Shown here: in pieces, positions 1-8,645 of the stretch
How positions within the stretch are numbered: the stretch's first letter is position 1
Layout: every line of letters begins with the position of its first letter
Source: Burkholderiaceae bacterium
GTDB lineage: Bacteria > Pseudomonadota > Gammaproteobacteria > Burkholderiales > Burkholderiaceae_D
Direction of reading: 5' to 3'
Assembly (NCBI GenBank): GCA_030158675.1
Contig: JAOASL010000026.1
Coordinates: 1 to 44,991 of the forward strand
DNA length: 44,991 bases
The notes under the pieces: model-generated
What the model saw: only the letters and a program-made list of their open reading frames with translations
What the model was told of the DNA's origin: nothing
Database searches by the model: none
Translations under genes and position numbers: made by a program

Positions 1-1
1 T

Positions 2-2110
2 GACTTCACCTCATGGTTCGACGAAGCAAATCCGATACTGATAGAGCCCTATCAATGGGAACGGGTCGACTCATCGCTGGAAAATTTCTGGTACTACGGT
101 AACGATCAAACGCTTGCTGCCTATGACCTTGGTGATGTGATCGAAGACGCAAACTGGCGCCCCGATTTCTGGTCCGAAGACTGGTTGCAGCCGAATCTCG
201 ATCCCTGGTTTTCCGGGTCCGAACAATTTTCTGATTCCTATTTTCCCGAGCCTGTCTATTACTCAGATCCCAACGGCATTTCAAATTTCGGCGACGACTA
301 TTTTTCTGATTTTGGAACGTTTTCTTACCCTGCTACGCCGCAGCATGATTTTTTCTTCAGTTATATCGACCCGCTTGTACTGAAGCTTGGTGGCGGATCT
401 GTTCACACAACCAATCTGTCCGGCTCGAAAGTGATGTTCGACATGGATGGCGACGGTGACAAGGACAAGACCGGCTGGATCACAGCCGACCAGGCGTTCC
501 TGGTCAGAGACAAGAACAACAATGGCAAGGTCGATGATGTTTCTGAAATGTTTTCAGAGCAGATGTCTGCAACGGCGAGTACCGGCTTCAGTGCGCTCGC
601 TGAACTGGATACGCGGCGCAATGGTCGTATCGATAAATACGACAAGTTCTTCGGCGAACTTCGGCTGTGGACCGATATCAATGCCAATGGCGTCACCGAC
701 GGCGGCGAGTTGCACAAGCTTTCCCGGTTTGGTATCAAATCGATTGATCTGGGCCATGTCGACATACACAACCATTACGACAACGGCAATATGGTGCTCA
801 GTACGACCAGCTATACCGCCGAGCGCAAGGGGATAACTTATATCGGCGAAGTCGCCGAAGTGCTCTTTAATTTCGGCGATCATGCGCCGGTCGCGAATGT
901 TTATCTGTCCGATCAGGCGACTGCATTGCGCACGGCCGACGGCAAAGTGATCGAGGTACTCAATGGCGCGGGTGTGCAGAAGGTAAATGCATCACTGAGT
1001 GGCGTGAACGTGTTGATCGGAAGCGTCGGTGATGTGCTCAGTGCCGGCAACGCAGGTCAGTCGCTGTTGATTGGCAATGGCGGTGCGACGCTGAACGGCA
1101 ATGGTGGCGATGTTCATTTCATCGTGAATGGCAGCCAGAATATCGTCAACACCGGTACAGGCCAGTCCGTGATCGATGTGCACGGCGATGCCAATACCAT
1201 CAATGCAACGAGAGGCGACGTCGAGCTGAACGTCGATGGCAGTCTGAACAAGCTATCGATTGGCAGCGGCGCTGACGTGGAGCTGGGCGGCGCGGCGAAT
1301 ACGCTGACCGCCGGGGCCAGAGCGAAGGACATTGACATCACCATCTCCGGAGACGGTCAGGTAGTCCATGTCAGCAACGCGACGATCGATATCGAAGCCC
1401 ATGCCAGCCTGACGCTGAACGGAAAGAACAATGACATCGCGATGGCAGGGGATGCCATGCTTTCCGGCAAGGCCAGCGGCGGGACGCTCACTGTCATCGG
1501 CGACGATAACGTAGCAACGCTTAGCGGCGCTTTCATTGCCGTCACCAAGGGGGCGGAACTCACACTCACCGGAGGCAAGCAACAGGTCGTGCTCGCGGGT
1601 GATGCGACGTTGGTCATGCTCTCCGGTGCGAAAGACTCGACCATCAACGTGTTCGGGCAGGGCAATCAACTGACCGCCAACAAAGCGATCATCAGCTTTT
1701 TCGAGGGTGCCGGACTTGAATTGACCGGTTCAGGCAGCAAAATCACGCTGACTGGTGAGGCTACTCTGGGGGCGACAGGTACCGGGCATGTGATCGATGT
1801 GTATGGCACAGGCAATGACGTGGATGTGGATCGTTCGAAAATCTATGAGCATGGTCTGGCCGACCTCGAATTGACGGGCGCAGGCAATACGCTGAAGGTT
1901 ACGAGAGACAATTCGCCCGCGGTAGTGATGGAATCGCTGGCGCTCGGGCACACCGAGCGATTACTGCAGCAGGCATGGGATCGATATGAACAAACAATCG
2001 ACAGGGTGCTCGCTGCGGACTGGAGTGCGCCACCCAATGGTGTTGAGTTGGTGAACCTGGTGGGTGTGGGTGACGCAGAGGCGATAGTGTTACCCACTGT
2101 GATTGCCTGA
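2..2110 (+). CDS. Ca-binding beta-helix-like repeat protein (5' end outside window)
   Basis: The frame is open from the first bases of the window, so the N-terminus is missing; a GTG at 137 is only an internal valine. An Asp/Trp/Tyr-rich stretch comes first. Next is a calcium-loop region at about 437-745, with acidic loops DMDGDGDKD, DKNNNGKVDD and DINANGVTDGGEL. This arrangement (acidic loop, TGW, LVxDxNxNG, LRLWTDxNxNG) is known from bacterial type I-secreted RTX-type proteins. From about 960 to 1910 the protein consists of imperfect units of roughly 50 residues built on a GxGNxxxV...GAxLxLTGxxNxIxLxGxATL pattern, suggesting a right-handed beta-helix. The C-terminal 60 residues are not repetitive. 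No catalytic motif is seen. An adhesin or surface/secreted structural role is inference. Family-level confidence is moderate and the specific function is unknown. Confidence 0.8.
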   Translation, partial: DFTSWFDEANPILIEPYQWERVDSSLENFWYYGNDQTLAAYDLGDVIEDANWRPDFWSEDWLQPNLDPWFSGSEQFSDSYFPEPVYYSDPNGISNFGDDYFSDFGTFSYPATPQHDFFFSYIDPLVLKLGGGSVHTTNLSGSKVMFDMDGDGDKDKTGWITADQAFLVRDKNNNGKVDDVSEMFSEQMSATASTGFSALAELDTRRNGRIDKYDKFFGELRLWTDINANGVTDGGELHKLSRFGIKSIDLGHVDIHNHYDNGNMVLSTTSYTAERKGITYIGEVAEVLFNFGDHAPVANVYLSDQATALRTADGKVIEVLNGAGVQKVNASLSGVNVLIGSVGDVLSAGNAGQSLLIGNGGATLNGNGGDVHFIVNGSQNIVNTGTGQSVIDVHGDANTINATRGDVELNVDGSLNKLSIGSGADVELGGAANTLTAGARAKDIDITISGDGQVVHVSNATIDIEAHASLTLNGKNNDIAMAGDAMLSGKASGGTLTVIGDDNVATLSGAFIAVTKGAELTLTGGKQQVVLAGDATLVMLSGAKDSTINVFGQGNQLTANKAIISFFEGAGLELTGSGSKITLTGEATLGATGTGHVIDVYGTGNDVDVDRSKIYEHGLADLELTGAGNTLKVTRDNSPAVVMESLALGHTERLLQQAWDRYEQTIDRVLAADWSAPPNGVELVNLVGVGDAEAIVLPTVIA

Positions 2111-2177
2111 GTCAGGCTGAACCGGACGGGTATCCGGGGGTGGGTGATCTTCTGTCCTTCTGTCTTTCTGTCGCAGA

Positions 2178-2201
2178 CGGGCGGTTCCTTGGAGCCGCCC
2201 G
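2178..2201. terminator. GC hairpin between convergent genes
   Basis: The arms CGGGCGG (2178-2184) and CCGCCCG (2195-2201) form a 7-bp stem with a 10-nt loop. It lies between the stop of the repeat protein (2110) and the stop of queC (2209), which are convergent. Neither strand has a U-tract after the stem, so a terminator role is only suggested by position. Confidence 0.3.
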
Positions 2202-2208
2202 GACTGCA

Positions 2209-2907
2209 CTAGCCAGCCTGCCGGTAAGTACGGTATCCGTTCGCCCGCAATACGCAGGCCGGGCATTTGCCACAGCCATAGCCCCAGTCATGCAGTTCGC
2301 CGCGCTCGCCGAGATAGCAGGTATGCGTGCCGCTGCGAATCACGTCGACCAGCGACGCGCCACCGAGCGTCTCGGCCAGCTTCCAGGTTTCTGCTTTGTC
2401 GAGCCACATCAGCGGCGTGTCTATCGTGACGTCGGTCGCCATGCCTAGCCGCAGTGCGGACTGTAAGGCTAGCATTGTGTCTTTGCGGCAGTCCGGATAG
2501 CCGGAATAATCGGTCTCGCACATGCCGCCGACCAGTACGTCAATATGGCGTCGGTACGCCAGTGCGGCGGCCAGAGTAATGAACAGCAAGTTGCGGCCCG
2601 GAACAAAGGTATTCGGCAATCCATTCGACTGCATCGTGATCGCCGCATCGCTCGTCAGTGCCGTGTCGGAAATGCTGCCGAGCACGGACAGGTCGAGCAG
2701 ATGATCCGTGCCGAGCCGCGATGTCCATTCAGGCTTCAGTGTGCGCATGGCATCGAGCAGCGCGGGCCGAACCGACAGCTCGATCGCATGCCGCTGACCG
2801 TAGTCGAAGCCGACTGTTTCCACGCGGTCGAAGCGCTCGAGCGCCCAGGCAAGGCAAGTGGCTGAATCCTGGCCGCCCGAGAACAGCACCAGCGCGGCAT
2901 CGCTCAT
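2209..2907 (-). CDS. queC: 7-cyano-7-deazaguanine synthase QueC
   Basis: QueC converts 7-carboxy-7-deazaguanine to preQ0 using ATP and ammonia, in the queuosine tRNA-modification pathway. Visible support: the PP-loop FSGGQDS near the N-terminus, the central VPGRNLLF segment, and a C-terminal zinc site of four cysteines (THTC, then GCGKCPAC). The ATG at 2907 is chosen because the protein then begins just before the PP-loop as usual, and because it overlaps the stop of the upstream DUF3108 gene by four bases (ATGA), implying translational coupling. A start further upstream (2985) would add 26 residues that overlap the neighbour and do not look like QueC. The link of queC to the DUF3108 genes is by operon only. 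Confidence 0.95.
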   Translation of the reverse strand: MSDAALVLFSGGQDSATCLAWALERFDRVETVGFDYGQRHAIELSVRPALLDAMRTLKPEWTSRLGTDHLLDLSVLGSISDTALTSDAAITMQSNGLPNTFVPGRNLLFITLAAALAYRRHIDVLVGGMCETDYSGYPDCRKDTMLALQSALRLGMATDVTIDTPLMWLDKAETWKLAETLGGASLVDVIRSGTHTCYLGERGELHDWGYGCGKCPACVLRANGYRTYRQAG

Positions 2908-3683
2908 TTGCGCTTCACCGATTCCAGCGTCTGGTCGACATAGTCGCCGTTCGGTTCGGAGAAGCGAATGCGCACCGGGAACCATTCCTGCGAAGGTGCG
3001 AACCAGACATCGACCCGGGTTTTGGAGGAGCCATCTTCCGGTGCGTGGGCCAGATGCAGCGTATCAATCTCGCCGAAGGCCGAGCGCAGCCGCTCGCGTT
3101 CTTTAACCTCGAAGGTCCAATGGTCACCGCCACGATGGCCGGCGACGAAGAAAGTCCAGCGTGAGCCCGGCGCGAATTCCTCTGTTCGTGCGCGGATCAT
3201 CGAAGCCAGTTGCCAAAGCACGCTGACACGGTCTTGCTCGCCGCCCTGCAAGGTGTGCGACGGGCCGTTGCCGGCGAAATCTATTTCGCCTTTTGTGCGA
3301 TCAAAGCGCGCGACCGCCCGCCCTTTGGCGAGACGGCGTGCCGAATAATTGTCCGGGGCAAGGCCGTGATTGTCGAAATGGCCCTCGCTGCTGTCGGAGA
3401 GCAGCACGCCGGTCAGTAACGTACGGGTTTCCAGCGACAACCGATATTGTCTGTCGCTCCAGTTCCAGTCGATCCGGCTATCGCCATCGACCGACAGTCC
3501 GCGGATGTCCGCACGCGCCTTGTATTGGAGCACGGCGGCCGGCGGCGGTTTGATCGCGATGCTCGCTTCTGGCGTCGGCGCATGGGCGGCTGCGGCGGCG
3601 CCCTGGGCGAACGCGAGCGGCGCGGCAGTCAGCGATGCCAGCAGCATGGCGCCAGCGAGTGTCTTGTTCAGTTCAACCTTCAT
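2904..3683 (-). CDS. DUF3108 domain periplasmic protein (second copy)
   Basis: This 259-residue protein has a clear signal peptide ([20 protein letters not shown]... cleaved near AFAQG). A DUF3108-type beta-rich body follows, with a [20 protein letters not shown] segment and [20 protein letters not shown] near the C-terminus. DUF3108 proteins are exported beta-sandwich proteins of unknown role in Proteobacteria. It is a paralog of the protein encoded immediately upstream: the two share the pattern of SEG/GEQDR, W(Q)xAS and LAP(D/S)xxWxPVRxRxxxxNG. It starts 11 bases before the upstream gene's stop and ends in an ATGA overlap with queC, so the three genes are almost certainly cotranscribed. 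The molecular function is not recognised. Confidence 0.85.
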   Translation of the reverse strand: MKVELNKTLAGAMLLASLTAAPLAFAQGAAAAAHAPTPEASIAIKPPPAAVLQYKARADIRGLSVDGDSRIDWNWSDRQYRLSLETRTLLTGVLLSDSSEGHFDNHGLAPDNYSARRLAKGRAVARFDRTKGEIDFAGNGPSHTLQGGEQDRVSVLWQLASMIRARTEEFAPGSRWTFFVAGHRGGDHWTFEVKERERLRSAFGEIDTLHLAHAPEDGSSKTRVDVWFAPSQEWFPVRIRFSEPNGDYVDQTLESVKRK

Positions 3684-4803
3684 TTTTTATCCGGACCTTT
3701 GTCAATTGCATTTCGATGCTGTTGCCGTTCTTGTCCTCATGCCGCAGGCGCACCGGATACCAGTTGCGGTCCGGCGCGAGCCACAGGTCGAACTGTTTTT
3801 CGAAGCTCTCTGCGCCAGGAATGACGGACAGCCGCCATGCTGACACGCTGCCTTCGGGTAGCAGGACATTTTCACGTCCGTTTACATAGAGCCGCCAGGC
3901 GTCCACCGACTTGTTGCCGGCTACGTTCATTTCAAACACCAGGCCGGGTTCAAATTTGTCGGGATCGCCGCGCCCGAGCGAGGCCACTTGCCAGATCCAG
4001 CTGCCGCGATCTTGTTCGCCGCCGCGTACCGGCGCAATTTTGGTCGACGCCGAGAAACTGATCTGTTGCCGCTCACGATGAAAATGTGTGTTTGTTTCCG
4101 AGCGGCCGACGCGCTTTTCCGCATACAGCTCCGGTGCGACGCCCAGCTTGCCGAGCTCGCCCTCGCTGCGGTAGGTGAGCAGGGTAAAGAACAGCACCCC
4201 AATGTCAACAGTCAGCTTGTACTGTTGGCCGTTATGTCGCCAGCTCATGCTGCCATTGCCGGCAGTTCGGACGCCCTTGCGGACGGCAACGACATCGAAG
4301 CTCAGCTCTACCGGCGGCGGCGGGCTGACGCGCGTAAACAGCGCCGGCACCGAGGTGTCTGTGGCGGCCTCGCTTGTCGCCGGGGTGGCCGTGGTGTCGG
4401 TGGCCGCAGGCGGTGATGAGACGGGAGCAGCGGATGCAGCCGCAGGTGCGTCAGAGATGGCGACCGGTGTGCCGCTTTCTGCCACGGCGGGTGGCGGCGA
4501 GGGCTCTTGTGTGGCTGGTGGTGTAACCGGCACGGCGGCTACCGGCTCGCGGATTTCGGCAGGTGTGGGTGTCGGAACGGCTTTCGGCAGCGGTTCCGGC
4601 GTAACGGGCGGCGTTTGCTGCAGTGTCACGCTGACGGTCGGGTCGTCGTCCTCGTCACTGCCGAGAGTGATCTGCTGCAGCTCGTTCTGTAGCCATTCGA
4701 TCACGGCGAGGTGCGCAAGCACGGTCAGCAGCAGCATCGCGACGACGATGCCCAGCCGGCGGTTCGTGGAAGGGTGACGGGTAAAAGCGGAAAGCAGACG
4801 CAT
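3673..4803 (-). CDS. Membrane-anchored DUF3108 protein with Pro/Ala-rich stalk
   Basis: The protein is about 376 residues from the ATG at 4803 (MRLLSAFTRHPS). An upstream in-frame start (4848) would add 15 residues and is less likely. A single hydrophobic segment near residues 19-36 (GIVVAMLLLTVLAHLAVI) anchors it in the inner membrane. About 110 residues of Pro/Ala/Thr-rich, TonB-like low-complexity stalk come next, then a DUF3108 domain (SFDVVAVRKGVRTAGNGSMS, then GGEQDRGSWIWQVAS, then DLWLAPDRNWYPVRLRHEDK). The periplasm-spanning stalk suggests the domain is displayed near the outer membrane or peptidoglycan (inference). It overlaps the next DUF3108 gene by 11 bp. The gene is divergent from phaM, with about 130 bp between them. 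Confidence 0.85.
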   Translation of the reverse strand: MRLLSAFTRHPSTNRRLGIVVAMLLLTVLAHLAVIEWLQNELQQITLGSDEDDDPTVSVTLQQTPPVTPEPLPKAVPTPTPAEIREPVAAVPVTPPATQEPSPPPAVAESGTPVAISDAPAAASAAPVSSPPAATDTTATPATSEAATDTSVPALFTRVSPPPPVELSFDVVAVRKGVRTAGNGSMSWRHNGQQYKLTVDIGVLFFTLLTYRSEGELGKLGVAPELYAEKRVGRSETNTHFHRERQQISFSASTKIAPVRGGEQDRGSWIWQVASLGRGDPDKFEPGLVFEMNVAGNKSVDAWRLYVNGRENVLLPEGSVSAWRLSVIPGAESFEKQFDLWLAPDRNWYPVRLRHEDKNGNSIEMQLTKVRIKNEG

Positions 4804-4932
4804 GCCGCTAGTGTAAAGCTTTGCCGGGGCCGCGCATGGATTGAGCAAACTCGCCGCGCCCGACAGAACACATGGCCTGCCGGGTGTGATCTGCTACCCT
4901 AGGTTCATTCAGTCCCGGTTTCGGAGGAAATC

Positions 4933-5544
4933 ATGTCAGGCAATGAAGCGCACGGTATGCCCGGCGCAAACGCGATGGGCGACACGATGGAGTTCGTCAA
5001 GAACCTGTGGGGGTCAATGAAGCTGCCTGGCATGAACGTGCCCTCGCTGTCGCCGGAAGATATCGACAAGCAGATCACTGACCTGAAGGCTGTCGAATCC
5101 TGGCTGCAGATGAACATGAACATGTTGCGCAGCTCGATACAGGCACTCGAAGTACAGAGCGCAACGCTGAATGCCCTGCGCTCGATGGGGCAGAGTTTCA
5201 CGAATGCAGCGAATTCGGTGCACACGGCCGCTTCGTCACCGGCCGATGGCAAGCCGGGCTTCGAGTCGCCGTTCGACAAGCCCGCCAGTCCGGCGGGCGC
5301 CTTCCCCGCAGCGGGAGAGGCGGAAACTGCAAGTGCTTTTCCGGACCCTGCGACCATAGCCGCGCAGTTTGCCAGTCCGGCGGCCTGGTGGAATACCGTG
5401 CAGGAGCAATTCTCGACTGCGGTCGGGCAGGCGCTGACGCCGCCGGAGAAAAAGGCGAACAAGCGCAGCGGCGCGGCAAAGTCAAAGGCCACGCCGGCAG
5501 CCAAGACCACCAGCCCGCGCAAGCGCGCGCCGAAAGCCAGATAA
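4933..5544 (+). CDS. phaM: PhaM-type polyhydroxyalkanoate granule protein
   Basis: This 203-residue protein begins with a segment containing MEFVKNLWGSM and SLSPEDIDKQITDLKAVESW, followed by a helix with heptad-like spacing (LQMNMNMLRSSIQALEVQSA). The middle is Ala/Pro/Ser-rich, and the C-terminus is a basic Lys/Ala/Pro tail (KKANKRSGAAKSKATPAAKT), like histone H1-type tails. That combination is the PhaM family, described in Ralstonia eutropha as binding the PHB synthase and DNA and linking granules to the nucleoid. The ATG at 4933 has a good ribosome-binding site (GGAGG about 6 nt upstream). No other PHA gene is in the window, so PHA synthesis by this organism is inferred from this gene alone. 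Confidence 0.88.
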   Translation: MSGNEAHGMPGANAMGDTMEFVKNLWGSMKLPGMNVPSLSPEDIDKQITDLKAVESWLQMNMNMLRSSIQALEVQSATLNALRSMGQSFTNAANSVHTAASSPADGKPGFESPFDKPASPAGAFPAAGEAETASAFPDPATIAAQFASPAAWWNTVQEQFSTAVGQALTPPEKKANKRSGAAKSKATPAAKTTSPRKRAPKAR

Positions 5545-5570
5545 GCTGATTCAGTTGCCCTGATTCAGCT
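5544..5570. terminator. Shared hairpin between convergent phaM and SnoaL-like gene
   Basis: The arms AGCTGATTCAG (5544-5554) and CTGATTCAGCT (5560-5570) pair in 10 of 11 positions around a 5-nt loop. The hairpin spans the 20-bp gap between two convergent stop codons and includes part of the SnoaL-like stop. It also contains the direct repeat CTGATTCAG. No clear U-tract follows, so a bidirectional terminator function is tentative. Confidence 0.35.
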
Positions 5571-5996
5571 GCGCGCAGCGCGTTTGAGTGCGCGCATCAG
5601 CGCGCCCAGCACGGGCAGCTTCTCGTACAGTTCTTCGGCCGTATCCCAATAGTCGCGGTGGAATGCAGCGCGTCCGTCGGCGGCGAAACGCAGGTGGCTC
5701 GCCCCGCGTATGCATTGCTCGTCGCGTGCGAAGCGCTTCATGCGAAAGCGGAAATCCCAGGTCACGAATGCCTGATCGCCCTGCAGCACGCTGCCGGTGA
5801 TCTCGAAGCGCGGTGCGTCAAGCTGCTCGAACATGTGCGCGAAGATGCGCGTGACTGCGGGCAGGCCCTGTACTTCATTGAACGGATCCTTGAAGCAGAC
5901 GTCCTCCGTGTAGATATCGGACAGCCGGTGCAAGCTGTGCGGCGCGATGGACTCGAAGCAGTCGGTCAGCCGCGCAAGGCTGGCGTCATGATTCAT
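5565..5996 (-). CDS. SnoaL/NTF2-like small protein
   Basis: The protein has 143 residues from the ATG at 5996, which overlaps the stop of the upstream SDR gene (ATGA). The sequence fits an NTF2-like cone fold: an N-terminal helix, the DIYTEDVCFKDPFNEVQG turn, a central FEQLD...ITGSVLQGDQAFVTWDFRF strand pair, and a C-terminal RDYWDTAEELYEKLP segment common in SnoaL-like family members. Such proteins are either small isomerases/hydrolases or ligand binders; the substrate here is unknown. It is the last gene of the eight-gene lipid operon. A longer frame upstream exists but lies inside the SDR gene. Confidence 0.85.
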   Translation of the reverse strand: MNHDASLARLTDCFESIAPHSLHRLSDIYTEDVCFKDPFNEVQGLPAVTRIFAHMFEQLDAPRFEITGSVLQGDQAFVTWDFRFRMKRFARDEQCIRGASHLRFAADGRAAFHRDYWDTAEELYEKLPVLGALMRALKRAARS

Positions 5997-6841
5997 AGTC
6001 CGGTCACTTTGTGAATCAGCGGGAAATACAGGCGATAGGGTAACAGCCGCGCAAAGCGCAGCCAGTTCGTGAAGCGCTTCGGGAAATGAATATGGAAGCG
6101 GCCACGCTCGACACCGGAGACGATTTCCTGCGCCGCGCGCTGTGCACTGATCAGTCCGGGCATCGCGAAATCGTTTTGCGCCGTCGCCGGGGTCGAGACA
6201 AAGCCCGGGTTGATCAGATAGACGCCGATGCCGCGCGGATGCAGGTCGAAATACAGTGACTCTGACAGATTGATCAGTGCCGCCTTGGTAGGGCCGTAGG
6301 CCAGCGCCTTCGGCAGTCCTGAATAGCCCGCCACCGAAGATACGATGCCGATACCGCCGCTGCCCTGTGCCAGCAGCGTTGGCAGTACCGCATCCAGGCA
6401 ACGGAACACGGCGCGCAAATTCAGGTCCAGCAGATGGTCGACCATATCGAGGTCAATGCCATCGGCACGCATTTCACCGTATGCGCCTGCGACCAGCAGC
6501 ACCAGATCGACGCCCTGCCATTCGGCCAGCAGGCGGTCGCGCGCCTGCAGCACTTGCGCTGGCGCGGTCACATCCATCGGCAGGGGCAGTGCCTGCGGAT
6601 GGCCCTGCACCAATGCTTGCAGCACCGTCTCGCGCCGCGCGGACAGCGCCACGCGAGCGCCTTTTTTCAGCAGCAGCTGTGCGGTCTCGGCGCCAATGCC
6701 GGTCGATGCGCCGATCACCCAGACGCGCTTGCCGCGCCAGTCGCGGATACGCGGATTCATCGACCAGCCACTGAGCGTTGTCCTGTCCGCAGGTGCGAGG
6801 TGTGCCGGCTGCACAGGCGGCGGTTGCAGTGACATCTTCAC
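5993..6841 (-). CDS. Short-chain dehydrogenase/reductase
   Basis: This is a Rossmann-fold NAD(P)-dependent oxidoreductase. It shows a GASTGIGAE nucleotide-binding motif, LLVAGAYG in the position of NNAG, and the catalytic Ser-Tyr-Lys (GIVSSVAGYSG, then AYGPTKAAL). A PGFVSTPAT segment follows, and the length is typical of classical SDRs. The start is ambiguous. The GTG at 6841 overlaps the upstream stop (GTGA) and an ATG follows two codons later, but both add about 27 unusual Pro-rich residues. The ATG at 6760 gives the standard SDR N-terminus (MNPRIRDWRGKRVWVIGAS). I list the longest form because the operon otherwise has overlapping junctions. Membership in the lipid operon suggests a hydrophobic or acyl substrate (inference). 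Confidence 0.88.
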   Translation of the reverse strand: MKMSLQPPPVQPAHLAPADRTTLSGWSMNPRIRDWRGKRVWVIGASTGIGAETAQLLLKKGARVALSARRETVLQALVQGHPQALPLPMDVTAPAQVLQARDRLLAEWQGVDLVLLVAGAYGEMRADGIDLDMVDHLLDLNLRAVFRCLDAVLPTLLAQGSGGIGIVSSVAGYSGLPKALAYGPTKAALINLSESLYFDLHPRGIGVYLINPGFVSTPATAQNDFAMPGLISAQRAAQEIVSGVERGRFHIHFPKRFTNWLRFARLLPYRLYFPLIHKVTGL

Positions 6842-7380
6842 TGAGGTCTCTTGCGGAAAGACAGCGTGACCTCGCCCAAGCGGAAGCCAAACTTGCTCAT
6901 GACGGCGCGGTTCAGCATCACGTTCTCGTCTATCAGGAACATCCAGTCATCGAAATTGACGTGATAGACGCGACCGTCGACCGGTAGCGCCATCGTGTAT
7001 TTCCAGTTGAACGTATTTCCGCCGCTCTCGCCGGTGGCTTCGCCGATCACATCCGATGCCGTACCGACATAGCGGCCATCACCGACTTTTTTCAGGGTCC
7101 ATACGCGCCGCTGTGTCGTGCCGTCCGAATAGGTGAAATGTTCGTCGAGCACACCGGTGTCGCCATCCCAGTGGCAGTCCATCACCACGGTGAAACGCTT
7201 GAGGACCTTGCCGGAGCGGTCCTGGAACACGCCCCATGCATCAATCGTGCCGCTGAAGTAGCGCTGCAGGTCGAGCCTGGGCTGCTCCGTCGCGTAATCA
7301 GCGGGTCGCATCGTCGCTCCGCATCCGCATAACAGCAATACGAACGCCAGTGCCAAGGCGCGCCATCGGGGTTTGCTCAT
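6838..7380 (-). CDS. DUF3833 lipoprotein
   Basis: The protein has 180 residues starting at the ATG at 7380 (MSKPRWRALALAF). A signal peptide ends in a lipobox (LLLCGC), so the mature protein is probably a lipoprotein. The body matches the DUF3833 pattern, with RYFSGTIDAWGVFQDRSGKV, then DGTTQRRVW, and near the end WMFLIDENVMLNRAVMSKFG and GEVTLSFRK. In other proteobacteria DUF3833 genes often lie beside cfa/DUF1365/amine-oxidase genes, and that is the case here. The function is unknown; binding or transfer of a modified lipid in the envelope is a guess. Confidence 0.87.
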   Translation of the reverse strand: MSKPRWRALALAFVLLLCGCGATMRPADYATEQPRLDLQRYFSGTIDAWGVFQDRSGKVLKRFTVVMDCHWDGDTGVLDEHFTYSDGTTQRRVWTLKKVGDGRYVGTASDVIGEATGESGGNTFNWKYTMALPVDGRVYHVNFDDWMFLIDENVMLNRAVMSKFGFRLGEVTLSFRKRPQ

Positions 7381-7394
7381 GATGATTTTTCCTT

Positions 7395-8645
7395 TTAAAC
7401 ATCGCGTAGCGGTGCCTTCCAAAGCAGCAGTGCGGCGCCGGCCTTCAGCACGCAGGGCAGCAGTGCATAGGCCACTGTGAGTGCCACCAGCCCGGCAGGT
7501 TCGGCAGCGCCCGGTACATAGTCCAGCCATTCCAGCAACGGCAGTGCAATGCCGGCCGCCAGCGCCAGGTTCATCTTCGTCATCCAGCTCCACAGTCCGA
7601 AGTAACTGCCCTCGCGGCCGCCGGCGTGGCCGGCATCGCCGATGACGCCGGCCAGCAGTGCCGGCGGCAGCGCGAGGTCGGCGCCGAGGGTGGCGCCGGT
7701 TGCCACGCAGACCAGCGCGAATGGCAGCATGTCGCCCGCGCCGAGCGCAGCCGTCCATGCGAAGGCGACCACCCCCAGCAGCATGGCGCCCAGCCAGGCG
7801 CGGGCTTCGCCGATGCGGGCCGCTATCCGCGACCACAGCGGCAGCGTCAGTGCTGCCGCACCGAAGTACAGCAGCAGGAACGTGCTGGCGTGCTGCGGCA
7901 GTTGCAATCGATCCGACGCGAAAAACAGAAACAGTGTCGCCGGTATGGCGGCAGCGATGCCGTTCATGGCAAACACAGCGAACAGCCAGCGGAAACGGCG
8001 ACCCGCCAGAGGCGCCAGCCAGTGCGTATCGGCGTCGGCCAATGCCGCAGTCTGCTCAACCGCAAGTACGGCACGCGGTGCGCGTTGCCACAGCAGTCCG
8101 GCCGTCGCCAGCAGCAATACCGCAAATGCCACCGACAACGCGGTCAGGCCGCCGAGCGTCGGCAGGATCGCCGCCAGCACCACGCCGGCCAGCGCGCAGC
8201 CCTCGCGCACCGCAGTCAGGCGTGCGCGTTCGCCGCGTCGTTGCGTGAGGCTCGCGCCCCAGCTGTTGTGCGCGATCGTGGCAATCGAATAGCCGAGATA
8301 GACCATCACCAGACTCGCGCCGAACCAGCCGATCAATGCATTCCCGCTCAGGCCGGGCGGATGAAACAGTGCGACAAAGCCGGCCAGCAGCGGCGGCAGC
8401 GCCAGCAGCACGAAGCCCGCATGGCCGCGTCCATGCGGTGCGCGATCGATCCAGCGTCCGAGCAACGGATCGATGAACGCATCCAGCACCCGCGCTGCCA
8501 GCAGCACCGCGCCGACCGTCGCCAGCGGCATGCCGAGATTGATGGCGTACAGCTGCGGCACCATCACATAGACCGGCAGCGCCACCAGCGCCAGCGGCAG
8601 GCCGAACAGGCCGTAAGCGAGCAACTGTCTGGCCGTGTACGTCAT
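7395..8645 (-). CDS. MFS transporter of the GPH (melibiose-carrier-like) type
   Basis: The protein has 416 residues with about 12 predicted membrane segments. The N-terminal half has the signature DAFIDPLLGRWIDRA and a conserved-looking HNSWGASLTQRRGERARLTA loop, typical of glycoside-pentoside-hexuronide (GPH) family carriers, which are cation symporters. Its place inside a fatty-acid/lipid operon makes a sugar substrate doubtful; a lipid or lipid-precursor role is inference. The ATG at 8645 overlaps the stop of the chalcone-isomerase-like gene (ATGA). The gap to the following lipoprotein gene is 14 bp. Confidence 0.88.
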   Translation of the reverse strand: MTYTARQLLAYGLFGLPLALVALPVYVMVPQLYAINLGMPLATVGAVLLAARVLDAFIDPLLGRWIDRAPHGRGHAGFVLLALPPLLAGFVALFHPPGLSGNALIGWFGASLVMVYLGYSIATIAHNSWGASLTQRRGERARLTAVREGCALAGVVLAAILPTLGGLTALSVAFAVLLLATAGLLWQRAPRAVLAVEQTAALADADTHWLAPLAGRRFRWLFAVFAMNGIAAAIPATLFLFFASDRLQLPQHASTFLLLYFGAAALTLPLWSRIAARIGEARAWLGAMLLGVVAFAWTAALGAGDMLPFALVCVATGATLGADLALPPALLAGVIGDAGHAGGREGSYFGLWSWMTKMNLALAAGIALPLLEWLDYVPGAAEPAGLVALTVAYALLPCVLKAGAALLLWKAPLRDV

